Notes: generated by a model from the letters alone, not told the origin. 64,000 nucleotides of DNA from CAYMMX01 sp964391675 (GCA_964391675.1 CAYMMX010000001.1:248001-312000), one strand, 5' to 3'. Counted from the first letter of the stretch, positions 7,440 through 16,224 are shown. Translations and numbers: made by a program.

Positions 7440-8765
7440 ATGAAAAAGATAATAATATTTATTCTAATTTTGATATTTTCTGCACCGAAAGCTTTTTGTG
7501 CAGAGCAAAAGTATCAAATTATAAAACTAAATTTAAAAGAATCAATAGACTTAGCTAAAAAAAATAACATTGATATTAATGCCGATTTAATAAATATTAA
7601 TATTGCCGGAAACAAAATAAAAGCTGCAAACAAATTTAAAAACCCCAGTTTAATGACATTTTATAATTTTGGTCAAGCCGGCAAAGGGAATCCTCAACAA
7701 ATAGGGCTTTCACAAACAATTGAAATGGGGAAAAGAGCTTCAAGAAAAAATTTTGAAAAAGCAAATCGTATTCTGGTTAAAGATACCCATAATTATCAGT
7801 TGTTTAATTTAGAAATGAATGTTAGGGAAGCATATGTTAACCTGGTAGCTTCAAAAACTATTTTAAACATATTGGAAGAACAACAATCGTTACTTGAAGA
7901 ATTATTAAAAGAGCTCAAAAGAACTAATAAAAATCCTGATGAAGAATCCATTTTAGAAATAATGCAAACGGAAATTGCTTTAAACGTTATTATTGCAAAA
8001 GTTAATACAGCAAAAGTTAACATAGAAAGTGCAAAATTAAATTATAATAAGGTTCTTAACTTAAAAGACGACAATGATTACATTGATTTTGACAGCAAGG
8101 ATGAATCCATAATAGAACAAACTGATTTTATTTCTTTATTAACACCTGCAACCAATCAAAAAATACCTGCTTTTGAAGAAATAAAAAAACAGGCTTTTGA
8201 AAAAAGATTTGATATTCAGATTAAAAAGGATGAAATGGAAATTGCACAAAAAAATTTAGTTATGATTTTGAAACAAAAAATCCCGGATCTTGAGATTATT
8301 GGTGGATATTCTTTTCAAACAAATCACCAAACCGATGGCCAAGGTTATTTCTCAGGAGCATATGCCGGTTTGGGAATAACAAACATTCCTCTTTGGTATA
8401 ACTATTCACCTGAAATAAAAAATGCAAAACTGGAATATGAACAAGCAAAATTAAAATATGAATCAACGCAAAATATTGCTGCTCATCAAATTGAAAGTAC
8501 CTATAAAAAATTTCTTATGGCAAAAATTAATTTAAGCCATTATGATAAAAATATTATAAAGAAATCATATGAATTACTAAATATTTCTAAAAAAAGTTTT
8601 AAAACAGGAAAATCTACTTTAACAACCTTTATTTTAATTGAACAATCGCATATTGATGTTCAATTAAGTTATATTGATACTTTGCTAGAATATTATTATA
8701 GTTGGATTGATTTCTTACGGTCAATTAACTGCAATATATCAATTTTGGATTCACAATATTTGTAG
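7440..8765 (+). CDS. TolC-family outer-membrane efflux protein
   Basis: 441 aa. The signal peptide is MKKIIIFILILIFSAPKAFCA, cleaved after AFC-A. The mature protein has the duplicated long-helix/beta pattern of the OEP family: LNLKESIDLAKKNNIDI..., NPSLMTFYNFGQAGKGNPQQIGLSQTIEMGKRASR, then a second half near residue 250 (PAFEEIKKQAFEKRFDIQIKK). This resembles CzcC/TolC-type channels, which form trimeric pores in the outer membrane for RND or ABC efflux and type I secretion. No inner-membrane pump or adaptor lies next to it, so the partner is unknown. There is no clear Shine-Dalgarno. Confidence 0.88.
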   Translation: MKKIIIFILILIFSAPKAFCAEQKYQIIKLNLKESIDLAKKNNIDINADLININIAGNKIKAANKFKNPSLMTFYNFGQAGKGNPQQIGLSQTIEMGKRASRKNFEKANRILVKDTHNYQLFNLEMNVREAYVNLVASKTILNILEEQQSLLEELLKELKRTNKNPDEESILEIMQTEIALNVIIAKVNTAKVNIESAKLNYNKVLNLKDDNDYIDFDSKDESIIEQTDFISLLTPATNQKIPAFEEIKKQAFEKRFDIQIKKDEMEIAQKNLVMILKQKIPDLEIIGGYSFQTNHQTDGQGYFSGAYAGLGITNIPLWYNYSPEIKNAKLEYEQAKLKYESTQNIAAHQIESTYKKFLMAKINLSHYDKNIIKKSYELLNISKKSFKTGKSTLTTFILIEQSHIDVQLSYIDTLLEYYYSWIDFLRSINCNISILDSQYL

Positions 8766-8782
8766 ATAATTTATTAAACATC

Positions 8783-8830
8783 TTCTCCCCAGTTAAATAA
8801 CCACTGGAGCAATGTATTCTCTTTTTTTTT
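8783..8830 (+). terminator. Weak terminator candidate after the TolC gene
   Basis: A bulged stem CTCC(C)CAGT with ACTGGAG lies downstream of the stop. A T-run at 8822-8830 follows, but about ten bases after the stem, so the element is not ideal. Confidence 0.35.
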
Positions 8831-8861
8831 ATTATAAAAATAATTCTAAAGAGGGGTGGAG

Positions 8862-10877
8862 ATGAGCAAAAAACAACCATTTTTTATTGTTATACAAATA
8901 TTAGTTCTGTTTTTTTGTTTTCATAATAGTTCGTTTGCTACAGAAAATACTGATTTAGCAAATGTATATCCGGATTATTCATGCGAATTTTGCGGAAAAG
9001 ATAATTGTGAAAAATTTAACAGAAAGCTATTTGTGTTTAATTTAAAATTAAACAAGTACGTTCTGAGACCGATAAACATAGTCTGGGCATCCATTATGCC
9101 CAAATACGGAATGGATCGATTCCAAAATTTATACAATAATATTAATTACCCGACAAGACTCGCAGGATGCCTGCTACAAAAGGATTTTAAAGCTTCAAAA
9201 CAAGAAACTCTAAGATTCATAACCAATACAACGATAGGTTTTGGCGGCCTTTTTGATCCTGCAAAAAACCGTTTTAATTTAGAACCCAGGCAAGAAGATA
9301 TACCTCAAGTGCTTGCTTACTACAAAATTAAACCCGGACCTTATTTAGTTCTCCCGGTTGTTCAAGGTAATTTAAGAGATCTTTTTGGGAAACTCTTAAA
9401 TTGTCCTCTTAGACCGACTTCATACGCAGGACCTTTTGGCGCTGCAGCAAACGCAATATTTACTATAAATAATACAACTTATGCTCAACCTTGGATTAAA
9501 AAAGTAGATGAATCTTATGCCGATCCATATGAATTTGCAAAACAAATAGATGGGATATCTAAATATATTAAGGTTACAAATTTAGACAGAAAAGAAATTT
9601 TTGAAGAAAAAACAGCATCTCAAAACATAACAAAAATAAGCACATTAATAAAAACACCAAATATAACTTCTGATGTTAATTTAAATAATTACAATCCTCA
9701 GGGAGCAATTATTGATTCCTTAAGAACTGCTATGTTTGACAACCAAAAAACAAATAGCTCAATTTGGTCAGAAATGTCTGTTTGGAACAGGAATTTTAGT
9801 AAAAAACTAAAAACGGCATCTATTTCCATTACGTCAAACCAGAAAAAATATAAATATCGATATATATTGCAAAAGGATAAAAAATCTCCTCTAGCTGTTA
9901 TTTATCCTTCTATAGGCGAAGGTATTATGAATGATAAATCAACAATCCTTGCTAAAATTTTATATGAACAGGGATATTCTGTAATAATTCAAGGAAGTGC
10001 TTTCAATTGGGAATTTATAAAAAGTATGCCAAAAGATTATAGACCCGGAATTCCTGCAGAAGATGCAAAATATTTAAGAAAAACTACTGCAAAAATAATT
10101 AATAATATTCAATCGAAAAAAGGGTATATTTTTGATGAAAAAATTATAGTAGGATGTTCTTTTGGAGCATTGACAGGACTCTTCGTCACAGCTCAAAATG
10201 GGGATAATAGCTTAAAAGAAGAAGATTTTTTAGAGATTTCCAACTGCATAGCAATTAACCCTCCGATAGAAATATTATTTGCAATGAAGCAGATAGACAA
10301 CTATTCTCAGGAATGGAAAAATAATCCTGAAGATTTAAAATTTAAAACAGCACTAACAGCAGAAAAAATTTTACATATTTCAAACAGTATTTGTCAAAAA
10401 GAAATTAAAGACATGCCTGAAAAATTACCATTTACAGACGAAGAAGCAAAATTAATAATCGGTTTTATAATGAAACAAAAATTATATGATGTTGTTTTTG
10501 CTATTGAAGACTATAGCAGGAATAAAAAAACAGATTTAAATAAAACAATTAATAAAATGAGTTTTTATGATTATGCTCAAAAATACTTATTAGTTTCTGA
10601 TATAAACACCTCACCTCAATTTAATTATGAAACAAGTCTATATAGCTTAAAAGATTTTCTTATAACAAGCAAAAATTATAAAATATATCACTCTTCTGAT
10701 GATTATTTTATAAATCAGCAACAATTGGCATGGCTGAAAAATATAACAAATAATAATTCAATAATTTTCAGCAATGGTTCTCATTTAGGGTTTTTATACC
10801 GACCGGAATTTCTTATTCAATTTTTGAAAGACATTAAAAGAAAGAATTTAACAGAAGAAAATCGAATTAAAATATAA
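8862..10877 (+). CDS. MlaA/VacJ domain fused to an alpha/beta-hydrolase-like domain
   Basis: 671 aa. The ATG at 8862 follows GAGGGG; an in-frame GTG at 8856 lies inside that Shine-Dalgarno. A Sec signal peptide (about 1-28, ending SSFA) is followed by SCEFCGKDNC. An MlaA domain (about 48-235) carries FNRKLFVFNLKLNKYVLRP, FITNTTIGFGGLFDPA and GPYLVLPV. The C-terminal half (about 340-665) resembles an alpha/beta hydrolase: GCSFGA nucleophile elbow with Ser433, candidate Asp613/614 (YHSSDDYFI) and His641 (NGSHLGFLYRP). MlaA normally removes phospholipids from the outer leaflet of the outer membrane. The fusion suggests a lipid-handling lipase or esterase, which is inference. No lipobox is evident, unlike E. 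coli MlaA. Confidence 0.82.
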   Translation: MSKKQPFFIVIQILVLFFCFHNSSFATENTDLANVYPDYSCEFCGKDNCEKFNRKLFVFNLKLNKYVLRPINIVWASIMPKYGMDRFQNLYNNINYPTRLAGCLLQKDFKASKQETLRFITNTTIGFGGLFDPAKNRFNLEPRQEDIPQVLAYYKIKPGPYLVLPVVQGNLRDLFGKLLNCPLRPTSYAGPFGAAANAIFTINNTTYAQPWIKKVDESYADPYEFAKQIDGISKYIKVTNLDRKEIFEEKTASQNITKISTLIKTPNITSDVNLNNYNPQGAIIDSLRTAMFDNQKTNSSIWSEMSVWNRNFSKKLKTASISITSNQKKYKYRYILQKDKKSPLAVIYPSIGEGIMNDKSTILAKILYEQGYSVIIQGSAFNWEFIKSMPKDYRPGIPAEDAKYLRKTTAKIINNIQSKKGYIFDEKIIVGCSFGALTGLFVTAQNGDNSLKEEDFLEISNCIAINPPIEILFAMKQIDNYSQEWKNNPEDLKFKTALTAEKILHISNSICQKEIKDMPEKLPFTDEEAKLIIGFIMKQKLYDVVFAIEDYSRNKKTDLNKTINKMSFYDYAQKYLLVSDINTSPQFNYETSLYSLKDFLITSKNYKIYHSSDDYFINQQQLAWLKNITNNNSIIFSNGSHLGFLYRPEFLIQFLKDIKRKNLTEENRIKI

Positions 10878-10904
10878 AAATACAAAACTTGCCTTTTCTA
10901 AAAC

Positions 10905-10918
10905 ATATGCTAGCATAT
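10905..10918. promoter_or_regulatory. 14-bp perfect palindrome upstream of the racemase gene
   Basis: ATATGCTAGCATAT lies 31 bp before the racemase ATG. It could be an operator. A related ATATGC-N4-GCATAT occurs at 5697-5712, upstream of the PHP gene. Confidence 0.35.
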
Positions 10919-10948
10919 TATTGAATTATTTTGTTGAGGGGAGGCATT

Positions 10949-11656
10949 ATGAAAAAAATTGGTTTATTAGGTGGTATGAGTTGCGAATCAACTGTCGAAT
11001 ATTACAAAATAATTAATTCAGAAATCAGAAAAGCTCTTGGTGGCTGCTCTTCTGCTGAATTAATAATAGAAAGTTTTAATTTTAAAGAAATAGAAACACT
11101 TCAGTTTCAAGATAAATGGAATGAACTTGGTGAAAAATTAGGTTTAGCAGCCCAAAATCTTGAAAAATCCGGTGCTGAATATATTGTAATATGTACAAAT
11201 CTGATGCATAAAGTAGCACCAATTGTTCAATCTTATATCTCTGTTCCGCTTATTCATATGGTAGACAGTGTTGCAAAAGAAATTCGAAAACAAAAAATTC
11301 AAACCGTCGGACTTTTAGGTACAATTTTTACAATGGAAGAAGATTTTTACACTAAAAAATTAGCACAAGATTATGATATAACAACAATTATTCCTGATTT
11401 CGAAGACAGGCAAGAAATAAGCAGAATTATCTACAAAGAACTGTGTCAGGGAATTATAACTGAAGAATCCAAACAAAAATATTTAGAAGTTATTGATAAA
11501 ATGAAAAATAACGGGGCACAAGGTGTTATTCTTGGTTGCACTGAAATTCCTTTGCTTATACAAAAAGCAACTATTCCGGTATTTGATACTACAAAGATTC
11601 ATGCCGAAAGTATTGTTGAAAAAATTTTAGAAGAAAATAAAGTTTTAATTGCCTGA
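10949..11656 (+). CDS. Aspartate/glutamate racemase family protein
   Basis: 235 aa. The ATG at 10949 sits after the strong Shine-Dalgarno GAGGGGAGG, which rules out the TTG at 10931. N-terminal GLLGGMSCESTVEYYKIIN is the Asp/Glu racemase signature. The two cysteines that act as acid/base are seen in ICTNLMHK (about residue 84) and GCTEIP (about 195). The family interconverts D/L-aspartate or related amino acids without PLP; broad-specificity members (RacX, YgeA) feed peptidoglycan or D-amino-acid pools. The substrate is not decided by sequence. It probably has its own promoter. Confidence 0.87.
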   Translation: MKKIGLLGGMSCESTVEYYKIINSEIRKALGGCSSAELIIESFNFKEIETLQFQDKWNELGEKLGLAAQNLEKSGAEYIVICTNLMHKVAPIVQSYISVPLIHMVDSVAKEIRKQKIQTVGLLGTIFTMEEDFYTKKLAQDYDITTIIPDFEDRQEISRIIYKELCQGIITEESKQKYLEVIDKMKNNGAQGVILGCTEIPLLIQKATIPVFDTTKIHAESIVEKILEENKVLIA

Positions 11657-11717
11657 ATTTTTTATAAAATTATGCTAAAAAACTCTTAAATACCGATAAT
11701 AAATTTTTATTTTATTA

Positions 11718-11723
11718 TATAAT
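11718..11723 (+). promoter_or_regulatory. -10 element directly ahead of the epimerase start
   Basis: A perfect TATAAT lies 6 nt upstream of the ATG at 11730, with no Shine-Dalgarno. Transcription would begin at or next to the ATG (leaderless). The -35 is poor. Confidence 0.5.
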
Positions 11724-11729
11724 AGCTTT

Positions 11730-12866
11730 ATGACAAAAAAGAATATTTTATTTGTATTTGGAACACGCCCTGAGGTTATTAAGTTAGCTCCTGTTATTCT
11801 GGAGTTAAAAAAATATCCCGAAGATTATAATATAATTATTTGTAATACAGAACAGCAAAAAGAGCTATCTAATCAAACTCTTTCTTATTTTGGACTAAAA
11901 GCAGACATAAATCTTGACTGTATGAGAGAAAATCAGTCCCTTGCTGCTGTTCAATCAAGAATTCTTACAACTCTTGATAAAATATTTAACGAAAATAAAA
12001 TAGATGCCACAATTGTTCAAGGTGATACAATTACTGTTTTAACAGGCTCTTTAGTAAGCTTTTATTATAAAATTCCTGTATTTCATGTTGAAGCCGGTTT
12101 ACGCTCTTACGATATTTACGAACCATTTCCGGAAGAAGTTATGCGCCAAATGACAAGCAGAGTTGCACAACTTCATTTTTCACCTACTGAAACCAATAAA
12201 AAAGCTCTTTTAAGAGAAGATATTGATGAAAATAAAATTTCTGTTGTAGGAAATACTGTTATAGACGCTCTTTTCTGTTTATCGAATGAAACTATGGAAA
12301 AAGCAAAAAAATTCTTTGATTTTAAGATTGATTTGGAAAAACTTGTTTTAATTACAGTGCATAGAAGAGAAAATCATGGTGAGAGAATTGATAGAATTTT
12401 AAATGCTATCTCATATTTAGCTAAAAAGTATTCTGATCATACATTTATTTTGCCTGTTCATCCGAATCCAAATGTAAAAGATAAAGTTTATGCGGCACTA
12501 GATACATTTGACAATGTTCATTTATTACCGCCTTTAGACTATCCTAATTTAGTTTATTTAATGAAAAATGCAAAATTAATTCTTACAGACTCCGGAGGAA
12601 TTCAGGAAGAAGCACCTTCTTTCGGTTGTCCAACACTTGTTATGCGTTATGAAACAGAACGTCAAGAAGGCATTGATGCCGGAGTTTCAATTCTTGTAGG
12701 AGCTGATTACGATAAAATCGTATCAGAAAGTATGCAAATTTTAAATAATGATAAAACAGAAACACGTTTAAAAGCACAAAATCCTTACGGAACAGGAGAT
12801 TCTGCTTTAAAAATTGAACGATTAATAAGAGAATATTTTTGCTATAATTCAGGAATCTGCCGTTAA
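11730..12866 (+). CDS. wecB: UDP-N-acetylglucosamine 2-epimerase (non-hydrolysing)
   Basis: 378 aa, the usual length of the family. Signatures: FGTRPEVIKLAPVI, VQGDTITVLTGSL, FHVEAGLRSYDIYEPFPEE, ITVHRRENHGE, LPVHPNPNVK and LTDSGGIQEEAPSFGCP. The enzyme interconverts UDP-GlcNAc and UDP-ManNAc in the cytosol, supplying ManNAc for surface polysaccharides. It is not adjacent to other polysaccharide genes, but a glycosyltransferase cluster and a Kdo transferase lie elsewhere in the window. It appears to be transcribed from its own promoter with no untranslated leader. Confidence 0.95.
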   Translation: MTKKNILFVFGTRPEVIKLAPVILELKKYPEDYNIIICNTEQQKELSNQTLSYFGLKADINLDCMRENQSLAAVQSRILTTLDKIFNENKIDATIVQGDTITVLTGSLVSFYYKIPVFHVEAGLRSYDIYEPFPEEVMRQMTSRVAQLHFSPTETNKKALLREDIDENKISVVGNTVIDALFCLSNETMEKAKKFFDFKIDLEKLVLITVHRRENHGERIDRILNAISYLAKKYSDHTFILPVHPNPNVKDKVYAALDTFDNVHLLPPLDYPNLVYLMKNAKLILTDSGGIQEEAPSFGCPTLVMRYETERQEGIDAGVSILVGADYDKIVSESMQILNNDKTETRLKAQNPYGTGDSALKIERLIREYFCYNSGICR

Positions 12867-12982
12867 TTTATTTTTTCTGTTAATGATTTAGCATTTATAA
12901 AGACAAAAGCAACTACAGCTAATAAAAAAAGTATAAAATTTAAAAGATTTTTTAATAGAGAATTTATAATCCTTTTTCTCAT
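12863..12982 (-). CDS. Small single-span membrane protein, 39 aa
   Basis: ATG at 12982 preceded by AGGTGG at about 5-nt spacing. The product begins MRKRIINSLLKNLLNF, has one hydrophobic helix (about 16-30, ILFLLAVVAFVFI), and ends with a short polar tail KSLTEKIN. The positively charged N-terminus predicts an N-in orientation. It overlaps the end of wecB by 4 nt in antisense and lies downstream of the hsp20 terminator. The Shine-Dalgarno and the helix make it plausible; there is no recognisable family. Confidence 0.5.
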   Translation of the reverse strand: MRKRIINSLLKNLLNFILFLLAVVAFVFINAKSLTEKIN

Positions 12983-13023
12983 AAAACCACCTGTTTAACA
13001 GTCTATTACTCAATTTATTTAAA

Positions 13024-13059
13024 ATAAAAAAGCGAAAGGCAAATTAAATTGCCTTTCGC
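13024..13059 (-). terminator. Terminator of hsp20
   Basis: Perfect 11-bp stem GCGAAAGGCAA (13032-13042) with TTGCCTTTCGC (13049-13059). On the minus strand it is followed by TTTTTT (13031-13026). Confidence 0.85.
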
Positions 13060-13067
13060 AACGAAAA

Positions 13068-13523
13068 TTATAAATTAACTTTCACCACTTTTTTTAATTC
13101 CTTTTCTGATTTTGGAAGGACTAATGTTAGAATTCCATCCTTATATTCAGCTTTTACTTTTTCGTGGTTAATTTTTTGAGGTAGTGACAACATTCTAAAA
13201 AAGCGTCCTATGCAAAATTCTGATCTATGAATTAAATCTTTTTCTTCATCATAATTTGCTTTACATTCGCCCATAATGTTAACTTGGTCTTCGCTTACTT
13301 CAATATTAATATCTTCTTTTTTCATGCCGGGAATCATAACTCTCATAAGCAAATTATCATTTCTTTCTATAAGTTCAACCGGCATGTTTATCATGCCTTC
13401 TTCACCGGCATATTGTTGATAAGAATTAAAAAATCTGTCAACAATATTTTCAACTTCATTAATAACTGAATCAGTTTTTCTATTTCTTAATAAATTTTGG
13501 TTTCTTACAATTAATCTGGTCAT
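13068..13523 (-). CDS. Small heat-shock protein, Hsp20/alpha-crystallin family
   Basis: 151 aa. The alpha-crystallin domain spans about 47-140: MPVELIERNDNLLMRVMIPGMKKEDINIEV, then VKAEYKDGILTLVLPKSE, the conserved A-x-x-x-n-GvL block. Such proteins hold unfolding proteins for refolding by other chaperones. Strong Shine-Dalgarno AAAGGGGG. The 218-bp upstream region is very AT-rich and contains no CIRCE-type inverted repeat that I can see, so regulation is unclear. Confidence 0.93.
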   Translation of the reverse strand: MTRLIVRNQNLLRNRKTDSVINEVENIVDRFFNSYQQYAGEEGMINMPVELIERNDNLLMRVMIPGMKKEDINIEVSEDQVNIMGECKANYDEEKDLIHRSEFCIGRFFRMLSLPQKINHEKVKAEYKDGILTLVLPKSEKELKKVVKVNL

Positions 13524-13741
13524 AATAATCCCCCTTTCAAAGCATACTTATAAACTTATATAGGATAAATATTTTCTATTATTATTTATAACCGTATTTT
13601 TAATATAAATTAAATTTTTTAATCAAAAATTAATACATATTAAAAAAATGTTAAAAACAAGGAATTATTAAAAAAATAATTTTATAATAATATGCTTTAA
13701 GTTTTTAATCTAAACTTATTCTCTTATTAAAATAATCAAAT

Positions 13742-14164
13742 TTAAGGCTTATTAGTCGCTTTTAATCTTGCAATTGCACGAGCTAAAGCAACCTCTGCAC
13801 GTTGAACATTCAATTCTGTCCCTTCTTTCTCTAAACGTTCTTCTGCGCGTTTTCTTGCTTCTTCTGCTCTTTCAACATCTATTTCTTCTGCTTTTTCTGC
13901 AACTTCTGTTAATATTGAAGCCTGATTATCTTTTAATTGAAATACTCCGCCCATAATTGTAAAATATTGGGGTTTTCCTTCTACAATAATTTTAGCAACA
14001 CCAATTTCAAGTCCTGACATAAAAGGTATATGCCCCGGTAGAATTCCGAATTCTCCTTGAGTACCTTTTGCATAAATTTCATCAACATCGGAATCAAAAA
14101 CAACTCTTTCATGAGTAGTAATCTTTAAATGTAATTTTCTTTCAGATCCTTGATTTTCTGACAT
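13742..14164 (-). CDS. atpC: F-type ATP synthase epsilon subunit
   Basis: 140 aa. N-terminal beta sandwich LHLKITTHERVVFDSDVDEIYAKGTQGEFGILPGHIPFMSGLEIG, a typical epsilon signature, then a C-terminal helical hairpin rich in A/E/R (DVERAEEARKRAEERLEKEG...). Epsilon links the gamma stalk to the catalytic head and inhibits idle hydrolysis. It starts one base after the stop of atpD and is co-transcribed with it. Nothing else of the ATP synthase is adjacent, matching the split beta-epsilon unit of Cyanobacteria. Confidence 0.95.
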   Translation of the reverse strand: MSENQGSERKLHLKITTHERVVFDSDVDEIYAKGTQGEFGILPGHIPFMSGLEIGVAKIIVEGKPQYFTIMGGVFQLKDNQASILTEVAEKAEEIDVERAEEARKRAEERLEKEGTELNVQRAEVALARAIARLKATNKP

Positions 14165-14165
14165 T

Positions 14166-15569
14166 TTACATTCCTTTTGCTTTTTCTATAGCTTCTTCAA
14201 TTGTTCCAACCATATAAAAAGCTTGTTCAGGTATGTTATCATGTTTTCCGTCAAGAATTTCTTTAAAGCCCTTCATAGAATCTTCTAATTTTACATATTT
14301 ACCTGGAATACCGGAGAATTTTTCGGCAACAAAGAACGGTTGAGATAAAAATCTTTGAATTTTTCTTGCTCTGTTAACTGTTGCTTTATCTTCTTCTGAT
14401 AATTCATCCATACCTAAAATTGCTATAATATCTTGCAATTCTTTGTATTTTTGTAATACTTCAAGAACTTTTTTAGTAACATTATAATGATCTTCACCAA
14501 TAATATTAGGGTCTAACACTCTTGAATTAGAAGCCAAAGGATCAACTGCCGGGAAAATACCTAAAGATGCAATCTGTCTTGATAATACGGTAGATGCATC
14601 TAAGTGAGAGAATGTAGTAGCCGGAGCAGGGTCAGTCAAATCATCTGCAGGAACATAAATTGCCTGAACAGAAGTAATCGAACCATCTTTAGTCGATGTA
14701 ATTCTTTCTTGCAATTCTCCCATTTCTGTCGCAAGAGTCGGTTGATACCCTACGGCAGAAGGCATACGTCCCAAGAGTGCTGAAACTTCTGAGCCGGCTT
14801 GAGTAAACCTGAATATATTATCAATAAACAATAAAACATCTTGTTTTGAAAAATCTCTAAAATACTCTGCAGCGGTTAATGCTGAAAGCCCAACTCTCAT
14901 ACGAGCTCCCGGAGGTTCGTTCATTTGTCCGTATATAAGAGCAACTTTATCAATAACTTCTGATTCTATCATTTCGTTATAAAGGTCATTACCTTCACGA
15001 GTTCTTTCACCAACACCCCCAAAGACTGAAACACCTGAATGTTCAAGTGCAATATTGTGGATTAATTCCATAATTAAGACTGTTTTTCCAACACCTGCGC
15101 CACCAAAAAGACCTATTTTCCCACCTTTTTGGTATGGTTGCAATAAATCAATTGCTTTGATTCCTGTTTCTAAGATTTCTATATCAGTATTTTGATCAAT
15201 TAATTTAGGTGATTCTCTATGAATAGGTAAGTATTCTTCGGTCTCAACAGGACCTTTTTCATCAACAGGTTCACCTATTACATTTAAAATTCTTCCTAAA
15301 ATAGGTTTTCCTACCGGGATTTTAATAGAATCTTTTGTATCAACAACCTTCATCCCTCTTCTTAAACCGTCAGTTGATGACATTGCAACCGTTCTAACTT
15401 TATTTGAACCTAACATTTGTTGAACTTCAACTGTTACAACAGTACCGTCATCTTTTGTGATTTTTAAAGCATTAAAAATTTCAGGCAATTCACCTTGTTG
15501 AAATTCTACATCAATAACCGGTCCTATAATTTCTGTTATTAGACCTTCGTTTTTAGTTAGTGTTTCCAT
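14166..15569 (-). CDS. atpD: F-type ATP synthase beta subunit
   Basis: 467 aa, full length. Walker A is GLFGGAGVGKTVL (about 150-162); catalytic GERTREGNDLY follows; Walker B is LLFIDNIFRFTQAG; the family signature PAVDPLASNSR and the DELSEEDK region are present. It forms the catalytic sites of F1. It is the first gene of an atpD-atpC unit driven by a near-consensus promoter (TTGACT-17-TATTAT). Shine-Dalgarno GAGGAT. Confidence 0.98.
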   Translation of the reverse strand: METLTKNEGLITEIIGPVIDVEFQQGELPEIFNALKITKDDGTVVTVEVQQMLGSNKVRTVAMSSTDGLRRGMKVVDTKDSIKIPVGKPILGRILNVIGEPVDEKGPVETEEYLPIHRESPKLIDQNTDIEILETGIKAIDLLQPYQKGGKIGLFGGAGVGKTVLIMELIHNIALEHSGVSVFGGVGERTREGNDLYNEMIESEVIDKVALIYGQMNEPPGARMRVGLSALTAAEYFRDFSKQDVLLFIDNIFRFTQAGSEVSALLGRMPSAVGYQPTLATEMGELQERITSTKDGSITSVQAIYVPADDLTDPAPATTFSHLDASTVLSRQIASLGIFPAVDPLASNSRVLDPNIIGEDHYNVTKKVLEVLQKYKELQDIIAILGMDELSEEDKATVNRARKIQRFLSQPFFVAEKFSGIPGKYVKLEDSMKGFKEILDGKHDNIPEQAFYMVGTIEEAIEKAKGM

Positions 15570-15608
15570 ACTTAATCCTCTTCTGTATATTCAGCCTGTT
15601 CTTTAGAT

Positions 15609-15637
15609 AATATCACTATTACAGGCATGAGTCAAAT
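15609..15637 (-). promoter_or_regulatory. Promoter of atpD-atpC
   Basis: On the minus strand TTGACT (15637-15632), a 17-bp spacer, TATTAT (15614-15609). It predicts a leader of about 33 nt including the Shine-Dalgarno. The two hexamers and the spacing are identical to those at prfB. Confidence 0.75.
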
Positions 15638-15696
15638 AATTTACTCTCATCATACATCAAAAGTTTTTTTTTTCAATTTATTTAAAAATAACTCTT

Positions 15697-16089
15697 TTAA
15701 TCTTCTTTTATTTTTTGGATTTTTGTTTCTTCTTTAATGATATTACCGGAAGGCGTTGTATAAATTATTTTTTTATACTCGGTTTCTCTTACTATATCAG
15801 ATTTGTATTGATTTGGTATTAAGCTGTAAAAAATCAATGGGCTTATTGATAAAAAGAAAAAAATTACTATTATAATCCAAGAAGCTTTTGTCTTTATACT
15901 TTTATCTATGTGATTTGTTGTCGCCCATATTAAAGCTGCAACCCAAGCTATAAAAGACCAACCTAAAAAAGCATTTAAAATAGTTATCTGCAAAACATGG
16001 ATATGTCTTCTTGTAATAGCAACAAACGAAGGAATAAAATAAATTGCCATAAAAATCAACATGAAAAACAGAAAAAATAATTTAAGCAT
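15697..16089 (-). CDS. Small membrane protein of the superinfection-immunity (T4 Imm-like) family
   Basis: 130 aa. Two N-terminal hydrophobic segments (about 3-22 and 36-57) contain YFIPSFVAITRRH...ILNAFLGWSFIAWVAALIWA, the pattern of the Imm superinfection-immunity domain; a third segment (about 70-88) and a hydrophilic tail follow. The family is named after phage T4 Imm, which blocks DNA entry of related phages, but most chromosomal members are uncharacterised. Shine-Dalgarno GAGG. No phage genes are adjacent, so an immune role is only a possibility. Confidence 0.7.
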   Translation of the reverse strand: MLKLFFLFFMLIFMAIYFIPSFVAITRRHIHVLQITILNAFLGWSFIAWVAALIWATTNHIDKSIKTKASWIIIVIFFFLSISPLIFYSLIPNQYKSDIVRETEYKKIIYTTPSGNIIKEETKIQKIKED

Positions 16090-16224
16090 ATAATCCTCTT
16101 TATTAAATTTATCTCATGATAACAATTATACAATAAATTTAATTTTTCTTAATGTTACTAGCAAATTTTATTTTTACAGGTATTATATAAATTAAATCGT
16201 GTAAAATCATACTAGTTTGGATTT

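Noticed and set aside
13524..13741. CIRCE-type operator or structured RNA in the 218-bp gap upstream of hsp20
   Set aside because: I found no TTAGCACTC/GAGTGCTAA repeat and no stable stem; the stretch is simply very AT-rich.
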